Positions 1-8,380 are shown, counted from the first letter of the stretch. The stretch is 64,000 nt of DNA from Robertmurraya sp. FSL R5-0851 (GCF_038002965.1 NZ_JBBOOE010000001.1:4693001-4757000), one strand, 5' to 3'. Notes: generated from the letters alone by a model not told the origin. Numbers and translations are program-made.

Positions 1-682
1 GAATTTATTAATTATAGAAGATGACAAAGTCCTCTCGGAATCCATTAAGGAAACCACCAAGGAAATGTTTCAGATTGAACAAGCATTTGATGGTGAAGAA
101 GGATTGTACTTAGCGGAACAAAATATTTTTGATGTGATCATATTAGACATCATGATGCCTCATATGAATGGATACGAGGTACTTGAGGAACTGCGAAAGA
201 AGAATATTACGACGCCTGTGATTATCCTGACGGCAAAAGACGGCATAGATGATAAGATCAAAGGATTTAAGGTGGGGGCAGACGATTACTTAGTCAAACC
301 CTTTCATCGCGAGGAGCTTTTGCTGCGCTTAGAAGCGATGGTACGACGTTCGGTTGGCTCCTTCAAAGAGAATATCCTGTCCTTTAAAGAATTACATTTA
401 AACTTAAAAAATAAAACGGCGTCGATTGGGGAAGAAGTGATAAAACTCAATGGAAAACAATTCGATTTACTTGAGTATTTAATCAATAATAAAAATACGA
501 TCTTAACGAAAGAGCAGATTTTTGATCGAATATGGGGATTTGAGTCAGATACGTCAACGACGGTTGTGGAAGTGTATGCTAGTAACTTACGCAAAAACTT
601 AAAAAAATACGATTATGATCAATATATCAAAACTTTTCGTGGGCTAGGCTATATGCTTTCAGAAGGTGAAGGAAATGTTTAA
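1..682 (+). CDS. OmpR/PhoB-family response regulator (5' end cut by 2 bases)
   Basis: This is a DNA-binding response regulator that would be phosphorylated by the kinase encoded just downstream. The reading frame is open from base 2 and starts NLLIIEDD. The G at base 1 is probably the last base of the ATG, so only two bases of the gene are missing and the protein is about 227 aa. The receiver domain covers roughly residues 1-115, with acidic residues D8/D9, phospho-acceptor D50 in LDIMMP and lysine in VKPF. A winged-helix effector domain follows (about 130-225, ending TFRGLGYML). The stop overlaps the kinase start region, so the two genes are translationally linked. The target regulon cannot be read from the sequence. 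Confidence 0.93.
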   Translation, partial: NLLIIEDDKVLSESIKETTKEMFQIEQAFDGEEGLYLAEQNIFDVIILDIMMPHMNGYEVLEELRKKNITTPVIILTAKDGIDDKIKGFKVGADDYLVKPFHREELLLRLEAMVRRSVGSFKENILSFKELHLNLKNKTASIGEEVIKLNGKQFDLLEYLINNKNTILTKEQIFDRIWGFESDTSTTVVEVYASNLRKNLKKYDYDQYIKTFRGLGYMLSEGEGNV

Positions 683-1970
683 GGAGAAAATCTTCCGTAG
701 CCAACAGCTCAAATTCATGATCTTTAACCTTATTGCCTTTACGATCATTTTTACGATTTTTGGAATTATTATTTTCAGCCAGGTTCAAGGGACGTTATTT
801 AAAAAGACGGACGAAGAACTTTTAATGGTAAAAGAGAAACATATGAGTGAATTCTCAGATATAACTAATGGAGACCGACCTTTAGATAGTATCGATCGTA
901 CTCCTCCGAATAATGACCAAAGGGCAATCAAAAACCCACGTATTTTTATCTTAAATTGGGATAAAGATGGTGAAATTATTGAGGGAGATCAAATCGGATC
1001 ATTATTTTACGAAAGTTATTTACAAGACTTTACTCTAGATAAAAATAATCTTGATACGGTAACCAATATAACAATAGACGATCAATACCACTTTCGATAT
1101 TTGCTATTTGAAGATACAAACGAAGATGATGAAGTGGCCTATGTACAATTAATGATCAATACCGACGCGGAAGAAACCATCATCAATAACTTCCAAAAGC
1201 TAATCATTATTTTTTCTATTGTCTTTATCGTCCTTTCTATTTCAGCCAGTTATATTTTATCGAAAAAGATGATGCAACCGATTATTCTATCATGGAAAAA
1301 GCAAGCTGAGTTTGTGGAGAATGCCTCACATGAATTACGAACACCTTTGACCATTATTCAAAATAAACTCGAGCTTTTGTTAACTTCTCCTCAGGAGAAA
1401 ATAGCGAACAAGTTTGAAAATATTGCGCTAAGCTTATCCGAAACTAGAAGACTATCAAAGCTTACTTCTGATTTATTAACCCTTGCTCGTGCTGATTCTG
1501 CTGAAACACAGCTGGTGAAGCAATCCATTCATGTGGATACCTTCGTGAAAAACGTTTGTGCTCCTTATATTGAAATTGCAGAATCACAGGACAAGCATTT
1601 ATGGCTCCAATTGAATTGCGACATAAAAATGGAAGCCGATGAAGTCCGTCTGCATCAACTTCTCGTCATTTTGCTTGATAATGCGTTAAAGTATACCGGC
1701 GAAAATGATAGTATTGGTGTGAAAACGTATGAAGAAGACCACAAAATTGTATTTGAAGTGAGTGATACGGGGATCGGGATCAAGGAAGAAAATATGAAAT
1801 ATATTTTTGACCGCTTCTATCGCGAAGATAAAGCTCGTTCGAGAGAAACGGGTGGAGTCGGCCTAGGATTATCTATTGCTCACTGGATTGTTAAGCAGCA
1901 TGAAGGAACAATCAAGGCAAGTCAAAATAAAAACAAAGGAACCACCTTTAAAGTGAAATTACCAAAATAG
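675..1970 (+). CDS. Sensor histidine kinase, partner of the upstream response regulator
   Basis: This is a membrane sensor kinase of about 431 aa. I chose ATG 675 over the in-frame GTG at 666 because a purine-rich GAAGG/GAAGG stretch lies 5-8 bases before it. Two membrane segments (about 12-36 and 175-197) bracket an extracytoplasmic sensing region of about 135 aa. A HisKA domain with H219 in SHELRTPLT follows, then an ATPase domain with N-box LDNALKY, G1 DTGIGI and G2 GVGLGLSIA. No HAMP or PAS domain is evident. It overlaps the regulator gene by 8 bases and is followed by a terminator, so the pair forms a complete operon. The signal it senses is unknown. Confidence 0.93.
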   Translation: MFKEKIFRSQQLKFMIFNLIAFTIIFTIFGIIIFSQVQGTLFKKTDEELLMVKEKHMSEFSDITNGDRPLDSIDRTPPNNDQRAIKNPRIFILNWDKDGEIIEGDQIGSLFYESYLQDFTLDKNNLDTVTNITIDDQYHFRYLLFEDTNEDDEVAYVQLMINTDAEETIINNFQKLIIIFSIVFIVLSISASYILSKKMMQPIILSWKKQAEFVENASHELRTPLTIIQNKLELLLTSPQEKIANKFENIALSLSETRRLSKLTSDLLTLARADSAETQLVKQSIHVDTFVKNVCAPYIEIAESQDKHLWLQLNCDIKMEADEVRLHQLLVILLDNALKYTGENDSIGVKTYEEDHKIVFEVSDTGIGIKEENMKYIFDRFYREDKARSRETGGVGLGLSIAHWIVKQHEGTIKASQNKNKGTTFKVKLPK

Positions 1971-1997
1971 AAGATCACATATGTGGTCTTCTTTTTT
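1971..1997 (+). terminator. Terminator of the two-component operon
   Basis: An inverted repeat AAGATCACAT/ATGTGGTCTT is followed directly by a run of T on the plus strand, right after the kinase stop codon. Confidence 0.75.
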
Positions 1998-2007
1998 AAA
2001 ACAAAAT

Positions 2008-2039
2008 AAAGGCATGGATTGTTTTAACCCACACCTTTA
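2008..2039 (-). terminator. Terminator of the cellobiose-type PTS operon
   Basis: On the minus strand a 10-bp stem with two wobble pairs (AAAGGTGTGG with CCATGCCTTT) is followed by TATTTTGTTT. It lies 20 bases after the IIA stop codon. Confidence 0.55.
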
Positions 2040-2059
2040 ATCATATTTGACTATTATCA

Positions 2060-2386
2060 TTAGCCAGATACCTTTTCTAACTTAATCGTCTCATATAAAT
2101 CCACAAATTCTGTTGCTAAATCCTTCATGGTAATGGCATTCATGAGATGATCCTGTGCGTGAACCATTAATAGAGAGATTTCTACTTTTTCTCCTCTGAT
2201 TTCACCCTGGATTAATGATGTTTGAACATGGTGTGCCTCGTTTAGGGCATCTGCCGCTTCTTGCAACTTTGCTCGGGCTTCAGTAAAGTCTCCACGCTTC
2301 GCAGCTGCAATTGCCTCCATTGAGCAGCTCTTCCCATTTCCACCATGTAAAATAATCTGAAATATCGTTTCCTCCATAGATGCCAT
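2060..2386 (-). CDS. PTS lactose/cellobiose-family IIA component
   Basis: This is the cytoplasmic phosphocarrier of a lactose/chitobiose/lichenan-class phosphotransferase system. It takes phosphate from HPr and passes it to the IIB protein encoded at 3835-4143. Its 108 aa are typical of the family. The segment LMVHAQDHLM holds the expected phospho-histidine (H76) and the second conserved histidine (H80). A GGAGGG ribosome site lies 7 bases before ATG 2386. It is last in a IIB-IIC-IIA operon and is separated from IIC by a strong hairpin. The exact sugar (cellobiose, lichenan oligomers or N,N'-diacetylchitobiose) cannot be fixed, because no glycosidase gene sits next to it. Confidence 0.93.
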   Translation of the reverse strand: MASMEETIFQIILHGGNGKSCSMEAIAAAKRGDFTEARAKLQEAADALNEAHHVQTSLIQGEIRGEKVEISLLMVHAQDHLMNAITMKDLATEFVDLYETIKLEKVSG

Positions 2387-2406
2387 TTTAAAACCCTCCG
2401 TATAAA

Positions 2407-2438
2407 ATTAGTCTCACATGTACTCATGTGAGACTAAT
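2407..2438 (-). other. Intercistronic hairpin between PTS IIC and IIA genes
   Basis: A perfect 13-bp inverted repeat (TTAGTCTCACATG / CATGTGAGACTAA, loop TACT) lies between the IIC stop and the IIA ribosome site. It has no good T-run in the direction of transcription. It therefore looks like an mRNA-stabilising or processing hairpin that could set different levels of IIA and IIC, rather than a full terminator. Confidence 0.6.
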
Positions 2439-2460
2439 TGTTTTTATGTCTTGATATGAA

Positions 2461-3792
2461 TTAGCTCACTTTAGATGAATTATTTGCTCCGCCTTCTTCT
2501 TGTTGCTTCATCTTATCCCACATTCTGAAGAACGGGAAGTAGATAGCTAAAGCGATAACGACGTTGACAGCCTGCATAACCGCTCCTGAAATTTTACCTC
2601 CAGTTGCAAGGTATCCACCGATAATTGGCGGCGTTGTCCAAGGAATTGCAATACCTGCTGGCTTCGCAACTAAACCTAATTTCATAGAGTAGTAAGTCAC
2701 AATGATTAACACGATTGGTGTTAAGAAGAATGGTACGATTAGTAATGGGTTCATTACGATTGGTGTACCGAAAATGATTGGCTCGTTGATCATGAATGTA
2801 CCAGGACCAGCCGATAATTTACCAAGCGCCTTCATTTGTTGGCTCTTTGCCCAGAAAAGCATGAGCATAGCTAGACCAAATGTAGCACCAGTACCACCAA
2901 TGTTGACGAATACTTCAAAGAATTGTGATGTAAAGATATTTGGTAATTCTTCACCAGCACGGAACGCAATTTGGTTTTCTTCTGTAGCCATTAACCATAC
3001 TGGGCTTAGTACACCTGCAACGATGTTTGTTCCGTGTAGACCTGCTGACCAAAGCATCATAATAAGCATGTAGGCTACAATGGAACCGATTAAGCTTCCG
3101 CCTAATAATCCAAGCGGCTTACCAAGTACTAATTGAACTACGTCGTGAATACTACTAATTCCAAAATATTCAATCACTAAGCGAAGGAAGAAGATAATAC
3201 TGATAACAATAAAACCAGGAATAAGTGCAATAAACGATTTACTTACTGCCGGTGGTACACTATCTGGCATTTTAATAACGATATTTTTCTTAAGAATAAA
3301 GTTATACACTTCTGTTGAGAATAAACCGATTAAGATCGCAACGAAAAGTCCTTTACTTCCCATAAATGCAACTGGAATCGCTCCTCCAACTGCAATGGCT
3401 TCCGTTGCTCCATCTGGAGTAAACGGTACATTGAAAGGTGTAGCTAGTAAGAACGCACACAGTGAGATAACCCCAGCTGTAATGGCGTCAATGCCATAAC
3501 GCTCAGCTAGACGATACGCAATACCGAATGCTGCGATAAGACCCATCATGTTAAACGTTGCATCGGTTGGATACATTAATTTTGCTAGCCATTGATCACC
3601 GAACACACTTGCCATGAAATCAGCATAACCAGGAATTGGTAGGAAACCTAAGATTAGGAATACAGAACCGATAATAATCATTGGCATTGCTAGGATGATT
3701 CCATCTTTTAAGGCACCTAAGTGTCTTTGTGCCGCTAATTTACCAGCAAAAGGCATAAACTTTGATTCAAGGAAACCTAGAAATTTATTCAT
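2461..3792 (-). CDS. PTS cellobiose/lichenan-family IIC permease
   Basis: This is the membrane transport subunit that moves a beta-glucoside-type disaccharide across the membrane while it is phosphorylated. The protein of about 443 aa has roughly ten hydrophobic segments and family signatures such as PGTFMINEPIIFGTPIVMNP, which contains the conserved glutamate of the substrate site, and a C-terminal PWTTPPIIGGYL region. ATG 3792 follows a GTG at 3795, and both are served by AAGGGAA about 8-11 bases upstream. It lies between the IIB and IIA genes. The nearest family matches by eye are LicC/CelB-type permeases. Confidence 0.93.
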   Translation of the reverse strand: MNKFLGFLESKFMPFAGKLAAQRHLGALKDGIILAMPMIIIGSVFLILGFLPIPGYADFMASVFGDQWLAKLMYPTDATFNMMGLIAAFGIAYRLAERYGIDAITAGVISLCAFLLATPFNVPFTPDGATEAIAVGGAIPVAFMGSKGLFVAILIGLFSTEVYNFILKKNIVIKMPDSVPPAVSKSFIALIPGFIVISIIFFLRLVIEYFGISSIHDVVQLVLGKPLGLLGGSLIGSIVAYMLIMMLWSAGLHGTNIVAGVLSPVWLMATEENQIAFRAGEELPNIFTSQFFEVFVNIGGTGATFGLAMLMLFWAKSQQMKALGKLSAGPGTFMINEPIIFGTPIVMNPLLIVPFFLTPIVLIIVTYYSMKLGLVAKPAGIAIPWTTPPIIGGYLATGGKISGAVMQAVNVVIALAIYFPFFRMWDKMKQQEEGGANNSSKVS

Positions 3793-3834
3793 CACGTTTC
3801 ATTCCCTTCTCTACTTAGAGAGTATTTAATAGAA

Positions 3835-4143
3835 TTACTTATTTTTTAGAGCTACTGCTGTTTTTAATACTTCTGCACCATTACACATTCCGTAGTGGAT
3901 TGGGTTAATAGAATCAACTGGGATATTCTTTTCTTTTCCTAGTTGTTGCATTTGAGGTAAAAGGTAACGAACTTGTGGTCCAAGAAGAAGTACATCCGCT
4001 TGATCAATGTTCGCTTTTACTTGATCCGCACTTACTGCCCAGATCTTTGAGTCAAGTCCTTGATCTTTTGCAGCCGCTTCCATTTTTGTTACTAGTAAAC
4101 TTGTAGACATACCTGCCGCACAGCATAATAGAATGTTCATCAT
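3835..4143 (-). CDS. PTS cellobiose/lichenan-family IIB component
   Basis: This small cytoplasmic phosphotransfer subunit of 102 aa has its active-site cysteine in the N-terminal P-loop-like motif [11 protein letters not shown] (C8, preceded by C7). It receives phosphate from IIA and donates it to the sugar bound by IIC. It is the first gene of the PTS operon, with AGGAGGAA before ATG 4143. The operon carries a perfect cre site 111 bases upstream, so it is probably under CcpA catabolite repression. No dedicated regulator gene of the LicR or antiterminator type is visible beside it. Confidence 0.93.
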   Translation of the reverse strand: MMNILLCCAAGMSTSLLVTKMEAAAKDQGLDSKIWAVSADQVKANIDQADVLLLGPQVRYLLPQMQQLGKEKNIPVDSINPIHYGMCNGAEVLKTAVALKNK

Positions 4144-4253
4144 AAATTCCTCCTAAAGTGTTTTAATTGCTTATTAGTTAGTTTAATAAATCAGAGATAA
4201 GTTCTTTTGATGAAGAAGATGTGTTGTTATCTTCTTGTTGATTTCATATTACA

Positions 4254-4268
4254 TTGAAAGCGATTTCA
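4254..4268 (-). promoter_or_regulatory. cre (CcpA-binding) site of the PTS operon
   Basis: TTGAAAGCGATTTCA matches every position of the Bacillus cre consensus WTGNAARCGNWWWCA. It lies upstream of the IIB gene, in the region where the operon promoter should be. Repression by CcpA in the presence of preferred sugars is inferred from this match. Confidence 0.8.
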
Positions 4269-4431
4269 TTTATATCTATCTTTTTTCCGTATCTCAACGG
4301 AAAAAATTATTACTACTATTTTACTAGCTTTCCTTTTCAAAAAATTTCAATTGTAAATTCCATTTAAGGTTTGTTTAAGGTTGCCCACCGATAATGTGAA
4401 TCAAGCCGCTAACATAAAGGAGTTGAACAGA

Positions 4432-5130
4432 GTGAAGGCAATGATGCTAAATGGCGTTCAAGGAAGATATGAACTTAAGCATGAAATCACAAAAATGGAT
4501 TGCTACTTATTAAGAAGCAAGTTACAGCATGTGATGACGGCTGACCCAAACGCTAATAATGACGGGAAATACTTAATCCGAAGTGTATACTTCGATAATT
4601 TTGATAATAAAGTTCTTCAACAAAAGAAGGAAGGCTTTTTCGAACGAGATAAGTTCCGTGTTCGTCTGTATGACCATAACACAAGCTACATTAATCTCGA
4701 AAAAAAGAGCAAACGAAACAATATGACCTATAAACAAAAATGTCGTATGACCATTGAGGAATACGAAAAGGTAAGAATCGGTGACATCGCTTGGATGGAA
4801 AATGATTCACGACCTTTGATGAGAGATTTATATATGCAAATGAATCTCCTGCAGATCAAACCCGTGACCATTGTGGATTACGAGAGAGAGGTTTTTATTT
4901 ATGAGTATGGGAATGTCCGAGTCACATTCGATAGCTCCGTTAAGACAAGCTTCCGAAACAATGATCTATTAAATCCAGATGTACCAATGGTGGAAACAAC
5001 CCCTGGTATTGTCATTTTAGAAGTAAAATACGATGAGTTTTTACCTGATGTCATCAAGCAGTTAGTTCAGCTTCATGACAGACGAAGAGGCACTTATTCA
5101 AAATATCAAATAAGCCGTATGTTCGGTTAA
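4432..5130 (+). CDS. VTC-domain protein (polyphosphate polymerase-like)
   Basis: This protein of about 232 aa has a VTC-type tunnel domain over its whole length. Visible family features are RYELKHEI near the N-terminus, the basic/acidic strands YLIRSVYFDN, RDKFRVRLY and LEKKSK, a central VDYEREVF, and the late ILEVKYDEFLP. In yeast Vtc4 this fold makes polyphosphate from ATP; bacterial members are much less studied. The GTG start at 4432 is chosen because AAAGGAG precedes it by 9 bases. An upstream in-frame TTG at 4381 has no ribosome site. It is followed 20 bases later by a DUF4956 membrane protein, a common partner. A CotH-like kinase gene often found with such pairs is absent. Confidence 0.85.
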   Translation: MKAMMLNGVQGRYELKHEITKMDCYLLRSKLQHVMTADPNANNDGKYLIRSVYFDNFDNKVLQQKKEGFFERDKFRVRLYDHNTSYINLEKKSKRNNMTYKQKCRMTIEEYEKVRIGDIAWMENDSRPLMRDLYMQMNLLQIKPVTIVDYEREVFIYEYGNVRVTFDSSVKTSFRNNDLLNPDVPMVETTPGIVILEVKYDEFLPDVIKQLVQLHDRRRGTYSKYQISRMFG

Positions 5131-5150
5131 CAATATTGGAGGAATAGAAA

Positions 5151-5834
5151 ATGGATACAATTAATTTTCAGGATATTTTTAAGTCTAAGTTTCTTGAACA
5201 AACGAGCAGCTTTTCAATCGTCGATTCCTTAATTGGATTATTCGCATCATTAGTCATTGGTCTCTTTATCTATTGGGTATATAAAAAGACGTTCACAGGT
5301 GTGATCTATTCACACACCTTTAATATCTCACTTATTGTTATGTCAATGGCCACATCATTAGTCATTATCGGTATCTCATCTAATGTATTATTATCACTTG
5401 GTATGGTTGGTGCCTTATCCATCGTTCGTTTCCGTACACCGATCAAAGACCCAATTGATATCGTCTACTTGTTCTGGGCTATTATTGTAGGTATTCTTAG
5501 CGGAGCTGGCTTTGTGCCACTTGCTGTTCTTGGTTCACTACTCATTGGAGCCATTCTAATCTTCTTTGGAAATCGTATTAAAGTGGAAAATCCATATCTA
5601 TTAGTCGTACGATACAATGGCCACTCGATTGAAAAGTCATTAGAACATGTCGTATCAGAGAATTCGAAAAAGCATACGATTAAATCAAAATCCGTAATGC
5701 CAGGTAATGAGTATGAAGTCACTTATGAAATCCGCGTAAGGGAAAATGACATGAGCTTCATCAACAATATTTCCGAAATGGATGGAGTAAGATCCGCCAT
5801 TATGCTGAGTTATGATGGGAATTTTACAGCATAA
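5151..5834 (+). CDS. DUF4956 membrane protein, partner of the VTC-domain protein
   Basis: This 227-aa integral membrane protein has a short cytoplasmic N-terminus, about four to five hydrophobic segments (about 24-45, 57-80, 82-98, 105-142) and a soluble C-terminal domain of about 80 aa. The family signature GALSIVRFRTPIKDP sits in the loop after the third segment. GGAGGAAT precedes ATG 5151. DUF4956 proteins are typically encoded beside VTC-domain proteins, and a joint role in polyphosphate or surface phosphate chemistry is inferred from that pairing. No catalytic motif is recognised in this protein itself. Confidence 0.85.
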   Translation: MDTINFQDIFKSKFLEQTSSFSIVDSLIGLFASLVIGLFIYWVYKKTFTGVIYSHTFNISLIVMSMATSLVIIGISSNVLLSLGMVGALSIVRFRTPIKDPIDIVYLFWAIIVGILSGAGFVPLAVLGSLLIGAILIFFGNRIKVENPYLLVVRYNGHSIEKSLEHVVSENSKKHTIKSKSVMPGNEYEVTYEIRVRENDMSFINNISEMDGVRSAIMLSYDGNFTA

Positions 5835-5837
5835 CTC

Positions 5838-5984
5838 GAAAAGCGGAAGTGCTTTGATCAGCCCCGACAAGCATAAGACGAAGACCGCAGGAAGGCCTGC
5901 CTTCTGGAGGGGTTTGGCTTATGACCTAGGAATAATGGCTTTAGATTATTCCATCGAGGGGCTAAGCACTGGAGCTAGACAACA
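5838..5984 (+). repeat. Intergenic repeat, family 2 (full-length copy)
   Basis: A 147-base element begins CGAAAAGCGGAAGTGCTT and ends GCACTGGAGCTAGAC. The ends are partly complementary, and an internal arm AGCATAAGAC / GGCTTATGACC also pairs, so the RNA or single strand would fold into a long imperfect hairpin. A shorter relative lies at 54192-54242 in the opposite orientation. I recognise this as a common unexplained intergenic repeat type of Bacillus-group genomes. It carries no gene; a short open frame through it looks accidental. Confidence 0.7.
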
Positions 5985-6014
5985 CCTTAATAACAATATC
6001 TCTTAACTTTGAAA

Positions 6015-6047
6015 AAGGAGATTGCCCTTCCCCCCGGCAATCTCCTT
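6015..6047 (-). terminator. Terminator of the secreted Ig-like protein gene
   Basis: A perfect 12-bp stem (AAGGAGATTGCC / GGCAATCTCCTT) has a C-rich loop and is followed on the minus strand by TTTTTC. It may act in both directions, since VTC/DUF4956 transcripts also converge here. Confidence 0.8.
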
Positions 6048-6056
6048 ATATATATT

Positions 6057-6632
6057 TTAACGGTTATAAATTACATATTGATATGGAATACGAATTTTAC
6101 CCTCAGATGAGCTTACATCCAAGTAACCGCTAACGAAAGTTGGTGTACCTTCTTGGCCACTTGCATGAGTACCATGTTTCACCACTTCTACCGTAATATC
6201 CATACTTTTTTTAGCAGGAATGGTTACTTCCATATCAGTCACTTTTACATTTTCATCATTGCTAATGGTATATGCTAACTCCTCGTTAGTTGGGTTCGTT
6301 AACGTAACGGTCATCTTATACGTTTGATTTCCAACCGGGCGAACTAATCCAAAGCTTAAGGAGGACGGGTAGGCTAACACTGATGGATTCACCGCATTAT
6401 TCAGGTCCATTAGATCTCCCTCCACTTTTAATGGATCAGAGATTGTTCCCTCAAAGGAAGCAATTTGTGCATCTCCAAACTGTATAAAAGCATTCTCACT
6501 GTCTACGGTAACAGAAGATTGCCCCTCATCATTTTTCACTATCGCTTGAATTGGGACAGCTGTTGTAAATATCCACAGAGTAATTAAGAGAACTCCCAAA
6601 ATACTTTTTATGTTCTTAGCTATCTTCAACAA
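6057..6632 (-). CDS. Secreted protein with one Ig/Fn3-like beta domain
   Basis: This 191-aa protein has an N-terminal signal sequence (basic KIAKNIK, hydrophobic core to about residue 25, likely cleavage after PIQA). After about 60 aa without recognised features comes a beta-rich domain. The pattern SLSFGLVRPVGNQTYKMTVTL, then an asparagine-rich turn, TVEVV and GYLDVSSSEGKIRIPY resembles the Fn3-like domain at the C-terminus of Vpr/C5a-type subtilases, here standing alone with no protease. The start is the TTG at 6632, because AAAGGAGG lies 6 bases upstream and no ATG is better placed. No sortase motif is present, so it is probably released or held non-covalently. The function is unknown. Confidence 0.7.
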   Translation of the reverse strand: MLKIAKNIKSILGVLLITLWIFTTAVPIQAIVKNDEGQSSVTVDSENAFIQFGDAQIASFEGTISDPLKVEGDLMDLNNAVNPSVLAYPSSLSFGLVRPVGNQTYKMTVTLTNPTNEELAYTISNDENVKVTDMEVTIPAKKSMDITVEVVKHGTHASGQEGTPTFVSGYLDVSSSEGKIRIPYQYVIYNR

Positions 6633-6649
6633 GTAATCCTCCTTTAAAA

Positions 6650-6739
6650 CTAGCTTTCTATATAACTATCTAGTAAAAACTACTAGAAATTTGCGTACTA
6701 GTTTAATTTCTAGGAATGAGAACTTTCCCCTTTGACTAG
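6650..6739 (-). promoter_or_regulatory. Cluster of CTAG half-palindromes upstream of the secreted protein gene
   Basis: Six CTAG tetramers occur in 90 bases (6650, 6670, 6683, 6698, 6710, 6736), several in the form AACTAGT or TTCTAGT, just upstream of the secreted protein start. The density is well above chance and the spacing is irregular. They could be operator half-sites for an unknown regulator. No protein is assigned. Confidence 0.35.
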
Positions 6740-6878
6740 TTTTGTCTCATCTTGAAAATAATTTTGCCGAAATAACACCTTTTCTGTAGTAAAAATGGAA
6801 ATTCGTGTATTTATTGATATATATGCTCGAACATTATAGAATACAAGAAAAGAAAATGTAATTAATAGGAGGTTCAAC

Positions 6879-7172
6879 ATGATACAACGTACTGTATTAT
6901 TAAAGTTCGCTGAAACAACAACACAGGAACAAATGGAAGAAGTCATCAAACGCTTTAAAGCATTGGAAAAAGTAATTACTGGAGTAGTTGAAGTTCAAGC
7001 TGCATTCAATCTTTCTGAAAAGAGTAAGGAATATCAAGTGATTCTTATGGTTCGTTTCGAAAACGTGGCTGCTGTAGAGGCCTATACAATAAATGAACAA
7101 CACCAAGAAGTGGCTGCCTTCATCCGCGAGGTTGGAAGACTTGATAGCATCGGTGTAGATATTGAGATTTAA
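6879..7172 (+). CDS. Dabb (stress-responsive A/B barrel) family protein
   Basis: This 97-aa protein fits the dimeric alpha-beta barrel fold. It has a first strand with MIQRTVLLKF, a helix rich in Glu/Lys (about 15-30), a middle strand YQVILMVRFENVAAVEAY, and the late EQHQEVAAFIREV, where the HQ/HP-type motif of the family normally occurs. Dabb proteins are small cytoplasmic proteins with varied or unknown roles, and a stress link is only by family name. AGGAGG precedes ATG 6879. A terminator follows directly, so it is probably transcribed alone or from a promoter in the AT-rich gap upstream. Confidence 0.8.
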   Translation: MIQRTVLLKFAETTTQEQMEEVIKRFKALEKVITGVVEVQAAFNLSEKSKEYQVILMVRFENVAAVEAYTINEQHQEVAAFIREVGRLDSIGVDIEI

Positions 7173-7180
7173 GAATTTAT

Positions 7181-7210
7181 GCCCCACAATAGGAATTGTG
7201 GGGTTTTTTA
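7181..7210 (+). terminator. Terminator of the Dabb-family gene
   Basis: The stem CCCCACAAT / ATTGTGGGG is followed by TTTTTTAT on the plus strand, immediately after the stop codon at 7172. Confidence 0.85.
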
Positions 7211-7234
7211 TAAGTATAGAAATGAGGAGTTTTT

Positions 7235-8143
7235 ATGAAAATTGGAATCATTGGATTAGGAGATATCGCAAAAAAAGCATATATACCCGTTCTTTCTGAA
7301 AAAGAAGGAATTGATCTTGTCCTTTGTACGAGAAATGAAGAGACACTTACTCGACTTTCAAACAAATACCGTGTTCAAGAAACAGCGAAGACGATTGACG
7401 AATTACTTTCAAAAGAAATTGATGCTGCCATTGTTAGCACAGCGACAGAGGGACATTTTGAAATAGCAGAAAAGTTGCTTGATCATGGGATTCATACATA
7501 CATTGATAAGCCCATATCCATGAACTTTCATGAAACAGAGAGAATTGTTAGGCTAGCTAAGGACAAGGGGAAAATTGCCATGGTTGGTTTTAACAGACGA
7601 TTTATCCCTCGTGTGAAAGAACTAAAGGAACACGGGAAACCAAACCTGATTATCATGCAAAAGAATCGCTTTGCAGCTCCTGATTATGTACGTAGATTTG
7701 TAGTAGAGGATTTTATCCATGTCGTTGATACGCTGCGGTTTCTTATGGATACTGAGGTTAAAGATGTAAAGATTGAGTATGTAAGAAGCGGTGACACACT
7801 AAATCAGCTCGTTATCCAGCTAATTGGTGATGGTTGTATAGCCATCGGAATCATGAATCGTAACGGTGGTGTAACAGAGGAAATCATTGAATATATGTGT
7901 GGGCATCAGAAATTTGTCGTGAACAGCCTAGTAGAAACCACCAGATATCATGATAAAGAAGTTAGCATAACAAAATTCGGTGACTGGGAACCGACGCTAT
8001 ATAAGCGTGGTTTTTACCAGCTTATGGACCATTTTATTGAATGCGTTCAAACACATTCTACACCAGACCCATCTATCGACGACTCTCTTATCACTCATGA
8101 GATATGCGAGAGAATTGTTAATATGATTGATTCGGAAGCGTAA
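7235..8143 (+). CDS. Gfo/Idh/MocA family oxidoreductase
   Basis: This is an NAD(P)-dependent oxidoreductase of 302 aa, probably acting on a sugar or sugar-like substrate. The Rossmann fold is visible as KIGIIGLGDIAKKAY (1-15), followed by LCTRNEE and the AIVSTATEGHFEIAEKLL region. The family lysine lies in IDKPISMN (about residue 90). The C-terminal substrate domain is present in full (GFNRRFIP to the end), although it is short for the family. GAGGAG precedes ATG 7235. The substrate is not predictable from the sequence, and no sugar-uptake gene is in the same operon. Confidence 0.85.
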   Translation: MKIGIIGLGDIAKKAYIPVLSEKEGIDLVLCTRNEETLTRLSNKYRVQETAKTIDELLSKEIDAAIVSTATEGHFEIAEKLLDHGIHTYIDKPISMNFHETERIVRLAKDKGKIAMVGFNRRFIPRVKELKEHGKPNLIIMQKNRFAAPDYVRRFVVEDFIHVVDTLRFLMDTEVKDVKIEYVRSGDTLNQLVIQLIGDGCIAIGIMNRNGGVTEEIIEYMCGHQKFVVNSLVETTRYHDKEVSITKFGDWEPTLYKRGFYQLMDHFIECVQTHSTPDPSIDDSLITHEICERIVNMIDSEA

Positions 8144-8190
8144 TCGATACAAAGCAAGGGCTTGTCCTTAATCCAGTAACCATCAATAGT

Positions 8191-8380
8191 AAAATAAACG
8201 GAGATTTTTCGGTTAAATGCAGAATGGAGCTCGTTTCGGGATAAATAAGGGAAGGTTTTCCGCTAATACAAAGGAAAATCCCCCTTTTTCGAATTTTTCA
8301 AGGCAATAGGCGGAATCTCTCCGTCTATTTTGCCTTTTTTAATAGGAAATACTAATTTAAACGGAATTTCTCCGTTTATC
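8191..8380 (+). repeat. Four-hairpin intergenic repeat, copy 1 (divergent)
   Basis: The gap 8144-8531 has no gene. It holds an element of about 190 bases with four short hairpins built on CGGA...TCCG cores, near 8195-8216, 8245-8266, 8306-8335 and 8357-8380. The last two are close to perfect (ATAGGCGGA/TCCGTCTAT, TAAACGGA/TCCGTTTA). The same unit order recurs at 29092-29276, 33258-33458 and 34682-34882, which defines a repeat family. Coding potential is nil. Confidence 0.75.

Noticed and set aside
5812..6006. A 64-codon frame after the DUF4956 gene
   Set aside because: It overlaps the end of the membrane protein gene and consists almost wholly of the intergenic repeat. No ribosome site precedes it.
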